DNA of 64,000 nucleotides from Chromobacterium vaccinii (GTDB taxonomy: Bacteria > Pseudomonadota > Gammaproteobacteria > Burkholderiales > Chromobacteriaceae). The stretch is taken from the NCBI RefSeq assembly GCF_000971335.1, contig NZ_JZJL01000019.1, positions 1 through 64,000 on the forward strand, in the 5' to 3' direction. Made by a program: the position numbers and the translations under genes. Below the pieces are notes generated by a model, which saw nothing but the letters and a program-made list of their open reading frames with translations, was not told the DNA's origin and did not search any database. Positions within the stretch are counted from its first letter, which is position 1; each line of letters begins with the position of its first letter. Below, in pieces: positions 1 through 10,160 of this stretch.

Positions 1-519
1 GAGCTAAACACCAGTATATTTATAATCCCGGCAACATTTTGCGGAAGAACTGAGAATTCAGGTGTAAAAAATGGAATGGATCGGCTTGTTATACTAAATA
101 CAGTTGCGAAAGGAGTGGTCGATTCTATGCGAGGGGCGCACCCTATATACGTGTTCCCATTTCATGAAAATAAACAACCAAGCGAAGAAGACAACATAGA
201 GAAGATGAACGGACACGCGTGGAGAAAAGCACGGAAGAGAGCAGCTGAAAAGTTCACCAAGCAATATTTGCGAAAAGCAAACCCCGGCTTTGCTGCGTTC
301 CGGGTTCATGACCTGAAGCACACCTTCGGGCACCGACTAAGGATCGCGGGCGTGTCATTTGAAGATCGGCAAGTCTTGCTAGGCCACGTGAGTAAGAACG
401 TAACGACACACTACTCAGCTCCCGAAATCGGGCATCTGATCGAAATGGCGGAAAGGGTAAGCGAAACAGATCAACGACAGCTTGTTTCCCCCACCATGCT
501 AAGAAGGAAAACCACCTGA
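1..519 (+). CDS. Tyrosine recombinase/phage integrase, C-terminal part (5' end outside window)
   Basis: The reading frame is open from base 1, so the gene starts before the window; 172 residues are visible. The catalytic domain shows the box II region as FRVHDLKHTF, then LLGH and the nucleophile context THYS, which is the usual order H-x-x-R ... LGH ... Y of tyrosine recombinases. The second catalytic arginine is replaced by lysine (HDLK), which I recall in a subgroup of proteobacterial integrases. It ends 95 bases before the 3' end of tRNA-Pro, the classical position for the integrase of an island or prophage integrated at a tRNA gene. Base composition is clearly more AT-rich than the genes to the right. 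Activity cannot be judged because the N-terminal part is missing. Confidence 0.88.
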   Translation, partial: ELNTSIFIIPATFCGRTENSGVKNGMDRLVILNTVAKGVVDSMRGAHPIYVFPFHENKQPSEEDNIEKMNGHAWRKARKRAAEKFTKQYLRKANPGFAAFRVHDLKHTFGHRLRIAGVSFEDRQVLLGHVSKNVTTHYSAPEIGHLIEMAERVSETDQRQLVSPTMLRRKTT

Positions 520-566
520 TGCCACAACCCCACAAAATCCCCACGCCATCGAAGGAGACAATAAAA

Positions 567-588
567 AAGCCCTGCGGGAACAGGGCTT
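567..588 (-). terminator. Rho-independent terminator downstream of tRNA-Pro
   Basis: An 8-bp stem (567-574 with 581-588, loop CGGGAA on the plus strand) is followed on the minus strand by a run of T. It lies just after the 3' end of tRNA-Pro and should end that transcript; it also sits between the convergent integrase and tRNA genes. Confidence 0.75.
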
Positions 589-613
589 AATTACTTTAAA
601 AACAAGGCTCTAT

Positions 614-690
614 TGGTCGGGGTGAGAAGATTCGAACTTCCGACCCCCTGCACCCCATGCAGGTGCGCTACCAGGCTGCGCTACACCCCG
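614..690 (-). tRNA. tRNA-Pro (anticodon GGG)
   Basis: A 77-nt cloverleaf with encoded CCA (complement of 614-616). The acceptor stem CGGGGTG pairs with CACCCCG, and the anticodon loop ATGGGGT is flanked by CCTGC/GCAGG, giving anticodon GGG. The T-loop reads TTCGAAT. Its 3' end faces the integrase fragment, so it is the likely attachment site for the element at the left edge. Confidence 0.96.
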
Positions 691-705
691 ACTCAAGAGA
701 AACAC

Positions 706-734
706 AGTGTAACTGATTTATTATTTTTTGCCAA
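706..734 (-). promoter_or_regulatory. Probable sigma-70 promoter of tRNA-Pro
   Basis: On the minus strand TTGGCA (734-729) and TACACT (711-706) are separated by 17 bp, and the expected start is a few bases before the tRNA 5' end at 690. The -35 box lies inside the last codons of the upstream merR-type gene. Assigned by eye only. Confidence 0.6.
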
Positions 735-1074
735 TACCCGAATCCAACCATTCAAGGATGGATTCCAATTCGGCGCGCACTTCCTGCGCGGTAACCGGGC
801 GTTCGCTATCATCGCCCATTCCCAGCCGCTGGCGAGCGCCCTGAATGGTGAAGCCATCGTCGTACAGCAATTCGCGAATGCGGCGCACCAGCAAAACTTC
901 ATGATGCTGGTAATAACGGCGATTGCCGCGCCGTTTCACCTGGCGCAACTGGGAAAACTCCTGCTCCCAATAACGCAGCACATGCGGCTTCACCCCAGCG
1001 AGTTCGCCGACTTCGCTGATGGTGAAGTAACGCTTGGACGGAATCGACGGCAGATCAGCCTTGCTTGTTAGCAT
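721..1074 (-). CDS. MerR-family transcriptional regulator
   Basis: A 117-residue protein with an N-terminal winged helix-turn-helix typical of MerR ([22 protein letters not shown], conserved VLRYWE at about residues 30-35). This short MerR type is commonly found directly after ihfA in betaproteobacteria. No effector-binding cysteines are evident, so the signal is unknown. It overlaps the end of ihfA and is probably cotranscribed with pheST-ihfA. I chose the ATG at 1074; a TTG at 1086 preceded by AAGGGA is an alternative start four codons upstream. Confidence 0.88.
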   Translation of the reverse strand: MLTSKADLPSIPSKRYFTISEVGELAGVKPHVLRYWEQEFSQLRQVKRRGNRRYYQHHEVLLVRRIRELLYDDGFTIQGARQRLGMGDDSERPVTAQEVRAELESILEWLDSGIGKK

Positions 1075-1357
1075 GGTATTGCTCAACCATTCCCTTGAGT
1101 TTCTGGCTTGCGTGGAACGTTACCACACGGCGGGCGGTGATGGGAATCTCTTCCCCGGTCTTGGGATTGCGGCCCGGACGCTGCGGCTTGTCGCGCAACT
1201 GGAAGTTGCCGAAACCGGACAGCTTAACCGAATCCCCAGACTCCAGCGCCAGCCGGATCTCTTCGAAAAACGACTCGACCATGTCCTTGGCTTCGCGTTT
1301 GTTCAGACCAACCTGGTCAAACAGCAAATCGGCCAGTTCAGCCTTCGTCAAAGTCAT
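1055..1357 (-). CDS. ihfA: Integration host factor subunit alpha
   Basis: 100 residues, the family length. IHF alpha forms a heterodimer with IHF beta, binds the DNA minor groove and bends DNA sharply, acting in recombination, replication and sigma-54 promoter architecture. Visible hallmarks are the start [14 protein letters not shown], the [13 protein letters not shown] helix, [10 protein letters not shown] and the arm motif [12 protein letters not shown] with the intercalating proline. Location immediately after pheT is conserved in proteobacteria. A Shine-Dalgarno-like GAGGGGA precedes the ATG. The beta subunit gene is not in the window. Confidence 0.97.
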   Translation of the reverse strand: MTLTKAELADLLFDQVGLNKREAKDMVESFFEEIRLALESGDSVKLSGFGNFQLRDKPQRPGRNPKTGEEIPITARRVVTFHASQKLKGMVEQYHANKQG

Positions 1358-1390
1358 GACATTCCCCTCAAACTTCTAAACCACAATCGA

Positions 1391-1416
1391 CGGGCGGATC
1401 CATTGGGATCCGCCCG
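1391..1416 (-). other. Intercistronic GC-rich hairpin between pheT and ihfA
   Basis: An 11-bp perfect stem (1391-1401 with 1406-1416) with a four-base loop lies in the 71-base gap between pheT and ihfA. It has no T tract, so it is more likely an RNA-processing or stability element, or a weak attenuator of ihfA, than a true terminator. Confidence 0.5.
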
Positions 1417-1428
1417 CCCACATCTTGA

Positions 1429-3786
1429 TCACACGCGCAGTTGCGCGCCCAGTTCCGACACCGCGTCCAGCAGGGCCTGCATCGCCGGCTCCACGTCCTC
1501 GTCGGTCAGGGTTCGGCTATTGTCCTGCATCAGCACGCTAAAGGCCAGACTCTTCTTGCCTTCGGCGACGCCCTTGCCGCGATAAACGTCGAACAAGGCG
1601 ATATCGGTGACGACTTCAGCGCGCTTGGCGTCGAATGCGGACAGCAGCTGCGCCACAGTCACAGCCTCGTCCACCAGCAGCGCCAGGTCGCGGCGCACCG
1701 ACTGGAACTTGCTGACCGGCTGCGCCTTGATGCGGCTGCGCGCGGTAGCGGCCGCCAGATCCAGCTCGAACAGCACCGGCGCGTTGACCAAGTCATAGGC
1801 CTGCACCCACTGCGGATGCAGCTCGCCGATCACGCCGACCGCCTTGCCGTCCACCAGCACCTCGGCGCAGCGGCCGGGATGGAAGGCCGGATGGGCCGCC
1901 TTGCGGTACTCGGCCTTGACCGGATGCAGCAAGGCTTCGACATCGGCCTTGGCATCGAAGAAATCGACGCGCTCGGACTTGGCGCCCCATTGCTCGGACA
2001 GCCGCGGACCCCAGGCCAGGCCGGCCACTCGTTCCGGCTGGTCGAAACCGTTCGCGCCGCGCAGGAACACGCGCGCCACTTCGAACAGCCGCACGCGCGG
2101 CTGCTTGCGGTTAATGTTGCCGGCCAGCACGTCGACCAGGCCGCCGATCAGCGTCGAGCGCATCACGCTCATCTGGCTGGCGATCGGGTTCTGCAGGCGG
2201 ATCGCATTGTCGTTGCCGGCGAAATCGCGCTCCCAGCGCTCGTCGACAAAGGCGTAGCTGACCACCTCCTGGTAATCGCGGCCGGCCAGCAGGTGGCGCA
2301 GCTGATCCACTGGCCGCTTCTCTTCCGGCTGCGCCAGCATGCGCATGCCGGAACGCGGCGCGTCGGCCGGAATGGCGTTGTAGCCGTAGACTCGCGCCAC
2401 TTCCTCGATCAGGTCTTCCTCGATCTCGATATCGAAGCGGAACGACGGCGCCTGCACGATGAAGACTTCATCGGCCAGCGTGTAGGGCAGGCTCAAACGG
2501 GACAGAATGTCGCCGATTTGCTCGGCGGACAGCGCCACGCCCAGCACCTTGGCCACGCGCGCCACGCGCAGCTTGACCGATTGGCGCTTCGGCAGCTCGG
2601 CCACCTCCTCGACCACCGGGCCGGCTTCGCCGCCGCAGATGTCCAGCACCAGGCGGGTGGCGCGCTCGATCGCTTCGCGCTGCAGCGCGAAATCGACGCC
2701 GCGCTCGTAACGGTAGGACGAATCGGAGCCGAAACCCAACTCGCGCGCCTTGCCGGCGATCGCTTCCGGCGCGAAGAACGCGGACTCCAGGAAGATGTCG
2801 CGACTTGCGGTGGTGACGCCGCTGTGCTCGCCGCCCATGATGCCGCCCATGGCCAGCGGCTTGGCATCGTCGGCGATCACCAGGTGCTTGGCCTGCAGCT
2901 CGACGGTCTTTTCGTTCAGGCACAGCAGGCTCTCGCCGGCCCGCGCCTGGCGCACGGTGATGCCGCCCTCAATCTTGGCCAGATCGAAAGCATGCATAGG
3001 CTGGCCCTGCTCCAGCAGGATGTAGTTGGTGATGTCGACGATCGCGGAGATCGAGCGCAGGCCGGAACGCTCCAGGCGCTGGCGCATCCAGGCCGGCGTG
3101 GCCGCGGCGGCGTCGACGCCCTTGACCACGCGGCCCAGATAGCGGCCGCAGGCTTGGCGGGACTCGATCTTCACCGAGCGGACGTCGTCGATGGACGGCG
3201 CCACCGGGGCGATGGCCACCGGGGCAAGCGCGGCGCCGGTCAGCGCCGCCACTTCGCGGGCGATGCCGCGGATCGACAAGCCATCGGCTCGGTTGGGGGT
3301 GATCTTCAGCGTGAACAGCTGGTCGTCCAGGCCCAGGTAATCGCGGATGCTCTGACCCACGGGCGCGTCGGCCGGCAGCAGCATCAGGCCATCCACGTCT
3401 TCCGGCACGCCCAGCTCCTTGCCGGAGCACAGCATACCGCCCGACTCCACGCCGCGCATCTTGGTCGGCTTGATCTTGAAATCGCCCGGCAGCACCGCGC
3501 CAGGCAGCGCGCACGGCACGCGCACGCCGACGGCGACGTTGGGCGCGCCGCAGACGATCTGGATCAATTCGCCAGTGCCCACGTCGACCTTGGTCACGCG
3601 CAGGCGGTCGGCGTTCTCATGCTTGACGCACTCTTTCACCTCGGCGATCACCACGCCGGAGAAGGCCGGAGCGGCGGCTTGGGTTTCTTCCACCTCCAAG
3701 CCAGCCATGGTCAGCAGCTCGGACAATTGTTCGGTATTCAGCGCCGGATTGACCCAGCTTCTCAGCCATTGTTCGGAAAATTGCAT
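1429..3786 (-). CDS. pheT: Phenylalanine--tRNA ligase beta subunit
   Basis: 785 residues, the normal bacterial length. It forms the alpha2-beta2 enzyme that charges tRNA-Phe; the beta chain carries tRNA-recognition and editing domains. The N-terminal OB-fold tRNA-binding segment is seen around VVIAEVKECVKHENADRLRV (residues about 45-65), followed by the B3/B4 editing region (ITNYILLEQGQPMHAFD), B5 and the catalytic-like core (PNRADGLSIRGIAREVAALTG), and the C-terminal anticodon-binding FDX-ACB domain (FQSVRRDLALLVDE to the end). It follows pheS by 18 bases in the same operon. Confidence 0.98.
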   Translation of the reverse strand: MQFSEQWLRSWVNPALNTEQLSELLTMAGLEVEETQAAAPAFSGVVIAEVKECVKHENADRLRVTKVDVGTGELIQIVCGAPNVAVGVRVPCALPGAVLPGDFKIKPTKMRGVESGGMLCSGKELGVPEDVDGLMLLPADAPVGQSIRDYLGLDDQLFTLKITPNRADGLSIRGIAREVAALTGAALAPVAIAPVAPSIDDVRSVKIESRQACGRYLGRVVKGVDAAAATPAWMRQRLERSGLRSISAIVDITNYILLEQGQPMHAFDLAKIEGGITVRQARAGESLLCLNEKTVELQAKHLVIADDAKPLAMGGIMGGEHSGVTTASRDIFLESAFFAPEAIAGKARELGFGSDSSYRYERGVDFALQREAIERATRLVLDICGGEAGPVVEEVAELPKRQSVKLRVARVAKVLGVALSAEQIGDILSRLSLPYTLADEVFIVQAPSFRFDIEIEEDLIEEVARVYGYNAIPADAPRSGMRMLAQPEEKRPVDQLRHLLAGRDYQEVVSYAFVDERWERDFAGNDNAIRLQNPIASQMSVMRSTLIGGLVDVLAGNINRKQPRVRLFEVARVFLRGANGFDQPERVAGLAWGPRLSEQWGAKSERVDFFDAKADVEALLHPVKAEYRKAAHPAFHPGRCAEVLVDGKAVGVIGELHPQWVQAYDLVNAPVLFELDLAAATARSRIKAQPVSKFQSVRRDLALLVDEAVTVAQLLSAFDAKRAEVVTDIALFDVYRGKGVAEGKKSLAFSVLMQDNSRTLTDEDVEPAMQALLDAVSELGAQLRV

Positions 3787-3804
3787 AGTCGGCTCCGTGC
3801 GCGA

Positions 3805-4824
<1,020 letters not shown>

Positions 4825-4888
4825 TCACATCGGGCATTGCGCATACCCGCTCTGATCAGCACTCTGGGAAGGCCGTCCGGAAGAAAAA

Positions 4889-4914
4889 AAGGGAGGCAAA
4901 TGTTTGCCTCCCTT
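4889..4914 (-). terminator. Rho-independent terminator after rplT
   Basis: A 12-bp perfect stem (4889-4900 with 4903-4914, two-base gap) followed on the minus strand by eight T. It separates the thrS-infC-rpmI-rplT transcript from pheS-pheT, unless read-through occurs. Confidence 0.9.
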
Positions 4915-4931
4915 CAGATCCGTCCCGGCGA

Positions 4932-5291
4932 TTAAGCAGCGAGGCTTGCTTTCGCCTTTTCGACGATCTGCGCAAAAGCCGGCTTGTCGAACACGGCCAG
5001 ATCGGCCAGGACCTTGCGGTCGATTTCGATAGCGGCTTTCTTCAGGCCGTTCATGAACTTGCTGTACGGCAGGCCGTTTTCACGGGAAGCTGCGTTGATA
5101 CGGGCAATCCACAGTTGACGGAACTGACGCTTTTTCTGACGACGGTCGCGGTAGGCGTATTGACCCGCCTTCATCACCGCCTGTTTGGCGATGCGATAGA
5201 CGTTCTTCCGGCGGCCGCGATAGCCTTTCGCCAGGGCGAGGATTTTCTTGTGACGAGCACGTGCGGTTACACCGCGTTTTACGCGTGGCAT
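4932..5291 (-). CDS. rplT: 50S ribosomal protein L20
   Basis: 119 residues, family length. It is an early 23S rRNA-binding assembly protein and, in enterobacteria, the translational repressor of its own operon. Recognisable segments are [18 protein letters not shown], the basic helix [18 protein letters not shown] and the C-terminal [22 protein letters not shown] ribosome-binding site precedes the ATG. It follows rpmI by 13 bases. Confidence 0.98.
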   Translation of the reverse strand: MPRVKRGVTARARHKKILALAKGYRGRRKNVYRIAKQAVMKAGQYAYRDRRQKKRQFRQLWIARINAASRENGLPYSKFMNGLKKAAIEIDRKVLADLAVFDKPAFAQIVEKAKASLAA

Positions 5292-5304
5292 ATTTCAGGT
5301 CTCC

Positions 5305-5502
5305 TTAAGCGTAGGGCATCATGGCGCGAACAGAGGCCACATTGGTCGCGTCCACCATGGAGGTGCCGCGCAATTGGCGCTTGTTCTTGGTGGTCTTCTT
5401 GGTCAGGATGTGACGCTTGAAGGCGTGTGCACGCTTGAAACCACCGCCACCCAGTACTTTGAGACGCTTCTTCGCGCTCGACTTGGTCTTCATTTTCGGC
5501 AT
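5305..5502 (-). CDS. rpmI: 50S ribosomal protein L35
   Basis: 65 residues, very basic, beginning [18 protein letters not shown] and containing [24 protein letters not shown], both typical of L35. A CAGGAGCA ribosome-binding site lies just upstream. It is located between infC and rplT as in most bacteria. Confidence 0.97.
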   Translation of the reverse strand: MPKMKTKSSAKKRLKVLGGGGFKRAHAFKRHILTKKTTKNKRQLRGTSMVDATNVASVRAMMPYA

Positions 5503-5606
5503 GGAAATGCTCCTGCTGAATTTTGTTTAGATTAGACACAGGGTGGCCCGAAGGCTCTTGAAACCGCTGCGTCACGCTTTTGAGCAGATCGTTGCCGACC
5601 TACAAA

Positions 5607-5638
5607 ATCGACACGGCAGAGCGCACTCTGCCGTGTCG
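5607..5638 (-). other. Strong hairpin in the infC-rpmI spacer (attenuator, operator or terminator)
   Basis: A 14-bp perfect stem (5607-5620 with 5625-5638) with a four-base loop, followed on the minus strand by only four T. It lies between infC and rpmI, the place where enterobacteria carry the L20 autoregulatory RNA. It may reduce read-through into rpmI-rplT or be part of such an operator; which one is not decided by sequence alone. Confidence 0.6.
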
Positions 5639-5655
5639 AAAAATGATTATACCGA

Positions 5656-6174
5656 TTATTTCTTCTTCGGCGCAATCATCATGACCATCTGGCGGCCTTC
5701 CAGTCGCGGGAACTGTTCCACAGTGCCCACTTCCGCCAGGTCGGCTTCCACGCGCTTGAGCAGCGCGAGGCCGATATCCTGGTGTGCCATCTCACGACCG
5801 CGGAAGCGCAGGGTGACCTTGGCCTTATCGCCTTCAGTCAGGAAACGGACCAGGTTGCGCAACTTGACGTTGTAGTCGCCATCGTCGGTGCCCGGACGGA
5901 ACTTGATTTCCTTGATCTGAACCTGCTTCTGCTTCTGCTTGGCTTCGTGACGCTTCTTGGACATCTCGTACTTGTACTTGCCGTAGTCCATCAGCTTGCA
6001 CACCGGGGGCTGAGCGGTCGGGGAAATCTCCACCAGATCCACATCGCCCTCTTCGGCCAGAGCCATCGCTTCACGCAGACTGACGATGCCAATCTGCTCA
6101 CCTTCCTTACCTACCAGACGGATCTCACGAGCGGTAATCTCGCCGTTGATCCGTGCTTCGCGTTCCTGAGCTAT
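5656..6174 (-). CDS. infC: Translation initiation factor IF-3, with rare AUA start codon
   Basis: 172 residues if started at the ATA at 6174-6172. IF-3 prevents premature 50S joining and proofreads the start codon. The protein begins [20 protein letters not shown], the conserved IF-3 N-terminus, and ends with the C-terminal domain ([20 protein letters not shown] ... [10 protein letters not shown]). No ATG, GTG or TTG exists in a position that keeps the conserved N-domain; the first ATG (6066) would delete 36 residues of it. TTAGGAG lies nine bases before the ATA, which fixes the start. Rare start codons in infC are known to mediate autoregulation by IF-3 itself. Confidence 0.94.
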   Translation of the reverse strand: MAQEREARINGEITAREIRLVGKEGEQIGIVSLREAMALAEEGDVDLVEISPTAQPPVCKLMDYGKYKYEMSKKRHEAKQKQKQVQIKEIKFRPGTDDGDYNVKLRNLVRFLTEGDKAKVTLRFRGREMAHQDIGLALLKRVEADLAEVGTVEQFPRLEGRQMVMMIAPKKK

Positions 6175-6216
6175 AGCTGAAATCTCCTAATAAATGATAA
6201 GTATGCCGCCGCCGGA

Positions 6217-8118
6217 TCAGGCCCCAGGCATCTCAGCCTTGAGGCGCGCGATGAACGCATCCAGCGTGAGCTGACCCAGATCTTCGCCCCGGGCGCGCAC
6301 GGCAACCAAACCGCCTGCCTTTTCCTTGTCGCCGATCACGATCTGATACGGCAACTTCTGCAGGCTGTGTTCGCGAATTTTATAGCCGATCTTCTCGTTT
6401 CTCAAGTCAAGCGCGACTCGGAATCCTTGTTTCTCAAGCTCTTTCGCAATTTCAACCGCATAATCCGCCTGCGCTTCGGTGATATTCATCACCACCATCT
6501 GCACCGGCGCCAGCCACAGCGGGAAAGCGCCGGCATGGTTTTCGATCAAAATGCCGAGGAAACGCTCCAGCGATCCCAGCGCCGCGCGGTGCAGCATCAC
6601 CGGGCGCTTGCGGCTGTTGTCATCAGCCACATATTCGGCATCCAGGCGCTCCGGCAGCATGAAATCGAGCTGCAGCGTGCCGCACTGCCAGGAGCGGCCG
6701 AGCGCGTCCTTGATGTGGTATTCGATCTTCGGACCGTAGAAGGCGCCCTCTCCCGGCAACTCTTCCCACTCCACGCCGCAGGCGCGCAGCGCTTCGCGCA
6801 TGCCTTCCTCGGCCTTGTCCCAGGTGGACTCCTCGCCGATGCGTTTTTCCGGACGCAGCGCCAGCTTAATCGACACCTTGTCGAAGCCGAAGCGGTCATA
6901 CACTTCCATCACCAGGCGGTGGAAATCCTTGGCCTCCTGGTTGATCTGGTCTTCGGTGCAGAAGATATGGCCATCGTCCTGTACGAAGCCGCGCACGCGC
7001 ATGATGCCGTGCAGCGCGCCGGACGGCTCGTTGCGGTGACAGGCGCCGAACTCGGCGTAGCGCAGCGGCAGGTCGCGATACGAGCGCAGACCGCTGTTGA
7101 ACACTTGCACGTGGCCCGGGCAGTTCATCGGCTTCACCGCGTAGTCGCGCTTTTCCGACTCGGTGATGAACATGTTCTCGCGGTAGTTGGCCGCATGGCC
7201 GGAACGCTCCCACAGATGGGCGTCCATCATCATCGGCGTGCGGATTTCCTTGTAGCCTTCGCGATTCAGCTTGTCGCGCATGTATTGCTCGACGCTCTGC
7301 CACAGCCGCCAGCCCTTGGGATGCCAGAACACCATGCCCGGCGCCTCGTCCTGCAGGTGGAACAGGTCCAACTGCACGCCCAGCTTGCGGTGGTCGCGCT
7401 TTTCCGCCTCTTCCAGCATATAGAGGTAGGCGTCCAGATCTTCCTTCTTGGCCCAGGCGGTGCCGTACACGCGCTGCAGCATTTCGTTCTTGCTGTCGCC
7501 GCGCCAGTAGGCGCCGGCCACCTTCATCAGCTTGAACACCTTCAGCTTGCCGGTGGACGGCACGTGCGGGCCGCGACACAAGTCGGTGAATTCGCCTTCG
7601 CGATACAGCGACAGCACTTCGCCCTGCGGTATCGATTCGATGATTTCGGCCTTGTAGGCCTCGCCGATGCTCTTGAAGTAGGCGATGGCCTCGTCGCGCG
7701 GCAGCTCGTAGCGCTCGACCGGAATGTCCTTCTTCGCCAGCTCGGCCATCTTCTTCTCGATCGTCGCCAGATCTTCCGGCGTGAACGGACGCTTGTAGGC
7801 GAAATCGTAGTAGAAGCCGTTCTCGATCTCCGGCCCGATGGTCACCTGCGCTTCCGGGAACAGCTCCTTGACAGCATAAGCCAGCAAGTGAGCGGTGGAG
7901 TGGCGGATGATGGACAGGCCGTCGGCGTCCTTGTCGGTGACGATGGCCAGATCCGCGTTGCGGTCGATCAGGTAGCTGGTATCCACCAGCTGGCCGTCCA
8001 CGCGGCCCGCCAGCGCGGCGCGCGCCAGACCGGCGCCGATGGACGCGGCCACTTCATGAACCGTTACCGGTTTGTCGAAAGAACGGACCGAGCCGTCCGG
8101 CAAGCGAATGTCTGGCAT
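6217..8118 (-). CDS. thrS: Threonine--tRNA ligase
   Basis: 633 residues. A class II synthetase that charges tRNA-Thr and edits mis-acylated Ser-tRNA. Domain order is an N-terminal TGS domain ([15 protein letters not shown]...), the editing domain with [10 protein letters not shown] (H-x3-H), the catalytic core with the zinc-site residues in MNCPGH and in the ACHRNEPSG region, motif 3 [13 protein letters not shown], and the C-terminal anticodon-binding domain. GGAG lies five bases before the ATG. First gene of the thrS-infC-rpmI-rplT cluster. Confidence 0.98.
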   Translation of the reverse strand: MPDIRLPDGSVRSFDKPVTVHEVAASIGAGLARAALAGRVDGQLVDTSYLIDRNADLAIVTDKDADGLSIIRHSTAHLLAYAVKELFPEAQVTIGPEIENGFYYDFAYKRPFTPEDLATIEKKMAELAKKDIPVERYELPRDEAIAYFKSIGEAYKAEIIESIPQGEVLSLYREGEFTDLCRGPHVPSTGKLKVFKLMKVAGAYWRGDSKNEMLQRVYGTAWAKKEDLDAYLYMLEEAEKRDHRKLGVQLDLFHLQDEAPGMVFWHPKGWRLWQSVEQYMRDKLNREGYKEIRTPMMMDAHLWERSGHAANYRENMFITESEKRDYAVKPMNCPGHVQVFNSGLRSYRDLPLRYAEFGACHRNEPSGALHGIMRVRGFVQDDGHIFCTEDQINQEAKDFHRLVMEVYDRFGFDKVSIKLALRPEKRIGEESTWDKAEEGMREALRACGVEWEELPGEGAFYGPKIEYHIKDALGRSWQCGTLQLDFMLPERLDAEYVADDNSRKRPVMLHRAALGSLERFLGILIENHAGAFPLWLAPVQMVVMNITEAQADYAVEIAKELEKQGFRVALDLRNEKIGYKIREHSLQKLPYQIVIGDKEKAGGLVAVRARGEDLGQLTLDAFIARLKAEMPGA

Positions 8119-8178
8119 GTCAACTCCAACGAGGGCGAGAGATTTTTGTGATCGAGTCTAAAGCAAAAGGGTAAAAAA

Positions 8179-8200
8179 AAGTGCGGCCTGAGCCGCACTT
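8179..8200 (-). terminator. Terminator between tRNA-Val and thrS
   Basis: A 9-bp perfect stem (8179-8187 with 8192-8200, loop CTGA on the plus strand), followed on the minus strand by eight T. It lies about 100 bases after the tRNA-Val 3' end and 60 bases before the thrS start, so it either ends the tRNA transcript or attenuates read-through into thrS. Confidence 0.85.
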
Positions 8201-8298
8201 CTTTTTCGCATGGCACAACCCGCAAGGCTCAGCTTCCGTGAGTATGTCGGGCTGTGGTAGTTCGCAAGACTTTCACTTGTAACTCCATGCATTTAATT

Positions 8299-8375
8299 TG
8301 GTAGGCACGATTGGATTCGAACCAACGACCCCCACCATGTCAAGGTGGTGCTCTAACCAACTGAGCTACGTGCCT
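8299..8375 (-). tRNA. tRNA-Val (anticodon GAC)
   Basis: A 77-nt cloverleaf with encoded CCA. Acceptor AGGCACG pairs with CGTGCCT; the anticodon arm CCACC-TTGACAT-GGTGG gives GAC; the T-loop reads TTCGAAT. It stands alone on the minus strand upstream of thrS. Confidence 0.96.
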
Positions 8376-8392
8376 GTCGTCGAGGTGTGCAT

Positions 8393-8419
8393 AGTATAAG
8401 AGCCTCCCCATCTTGGCAA
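8393..8419 (-). promoter_or_regulatory. Possible promoter of tRNA-Val
   Basis: On the minus strand TATACT (8398-8393) lies at a suitable distance from the tRNA 5' end (8375), with TTGCCA (8419-8414) upstream. The 15-bp spacer is shorter than ideal, so the -35 assignment is weak. Confidence 0.4.
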
Positions 8420-8484
8420 GCACTTTTTTGCGACACCGGCGCAGCCCGCGCGCTTGCTGTATACTAGCGGACTGATTTTGCTAA

Positions 8485-9627
<1,143 letters not shown>

Positions 9628-9682
9628 GCGCGCCGGGCGGGGAACCGCGGCCCCGCGCCGACGGTCCCACGCCCTTGCCGCG

Positions 9683-9719
9683 CTCCATAGTTGGAAAAGA
9701 TATGGAGCATGGCTACAAT
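9683..9719 (+). promoter_or_regulatory. Promoter of yajC-secD-secF with overlapping inverted repeat
   Basis: TTGGAA (9691-9696) and TACAAT (9714-9719) are 17 bp apart. A 7-bp perfect inverted repeat, CTCCATA (9683-9689) and TATGGAG (9701-9707), straddles the -35 box and could be an operator. No regulator is identified. Confidence 0.6.
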
Positions 9720-9766
9720 GCCCTGTTCGAAACTTGAAGTCATAACGAAATTTAGGAGTTCCCCTG

Positions 9767-10093
9767 ATGTCCTTCATTACTCCCGCCTTCGCCTCCGGCG
9801 GCGCAGCTCCCGCAGGTTTCGACCTGATGGGCTTCCTGCCCATGATCGTGATCTTCGTGCTGTTCTGGTTCCTGATGGTCCGCCCTCAGCAGAAGCGCAT
9901 GAAGGAAACCCAGAAAATGCTGTCCGAACTGCAAAAGGGCGATGAAGTGGTCACCCAGGGCGGCATCGTCGGCCGCGTATCCAAAGTCAGCGAGCAATAC
10001 CTGACCCTGGAAATCGCCGACAACGTGGAAATCCACGTTCAGCGCAGCGCCGTCGGCGCCAAGCTGGAAAAGGGCACGCTGAAGTCGCTGTAA
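9767..10093 (+). CDS. yajC: Preprotein translocase subunit YajC
   Basis: 108 residues with one membrane helix near the N-terminus (about residues 20-42, LPMIVIFVLFWFLMV) followed by the conserved RPQQKRMKE and the soluble segment GDEVVTQGGIVGRV. YajC associates with SecDF at the SecYEG translocon. It is preceded by a good promoter and an AGGAG ribosome-binding site, and followed after 67 bases by secD. Confidence 0.96.
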   Translation: MSFITPAFASGGAAPAGFDLMGFLPMIVIFVLFWFLMVRPQQKRMKETQKMLSELQKGDEVVTQGGIVGRVSKVSEQYLTLEIADNVEIHVQRSAVGAKLEKGTLKSL

Positions 10094-10160
10094 GCCCATC
10101 ACGGCCGCCCCGGAACGCTCCGCAGGCGGCCTTGTTCATTTCCCACTCCAGAACTAGAAC

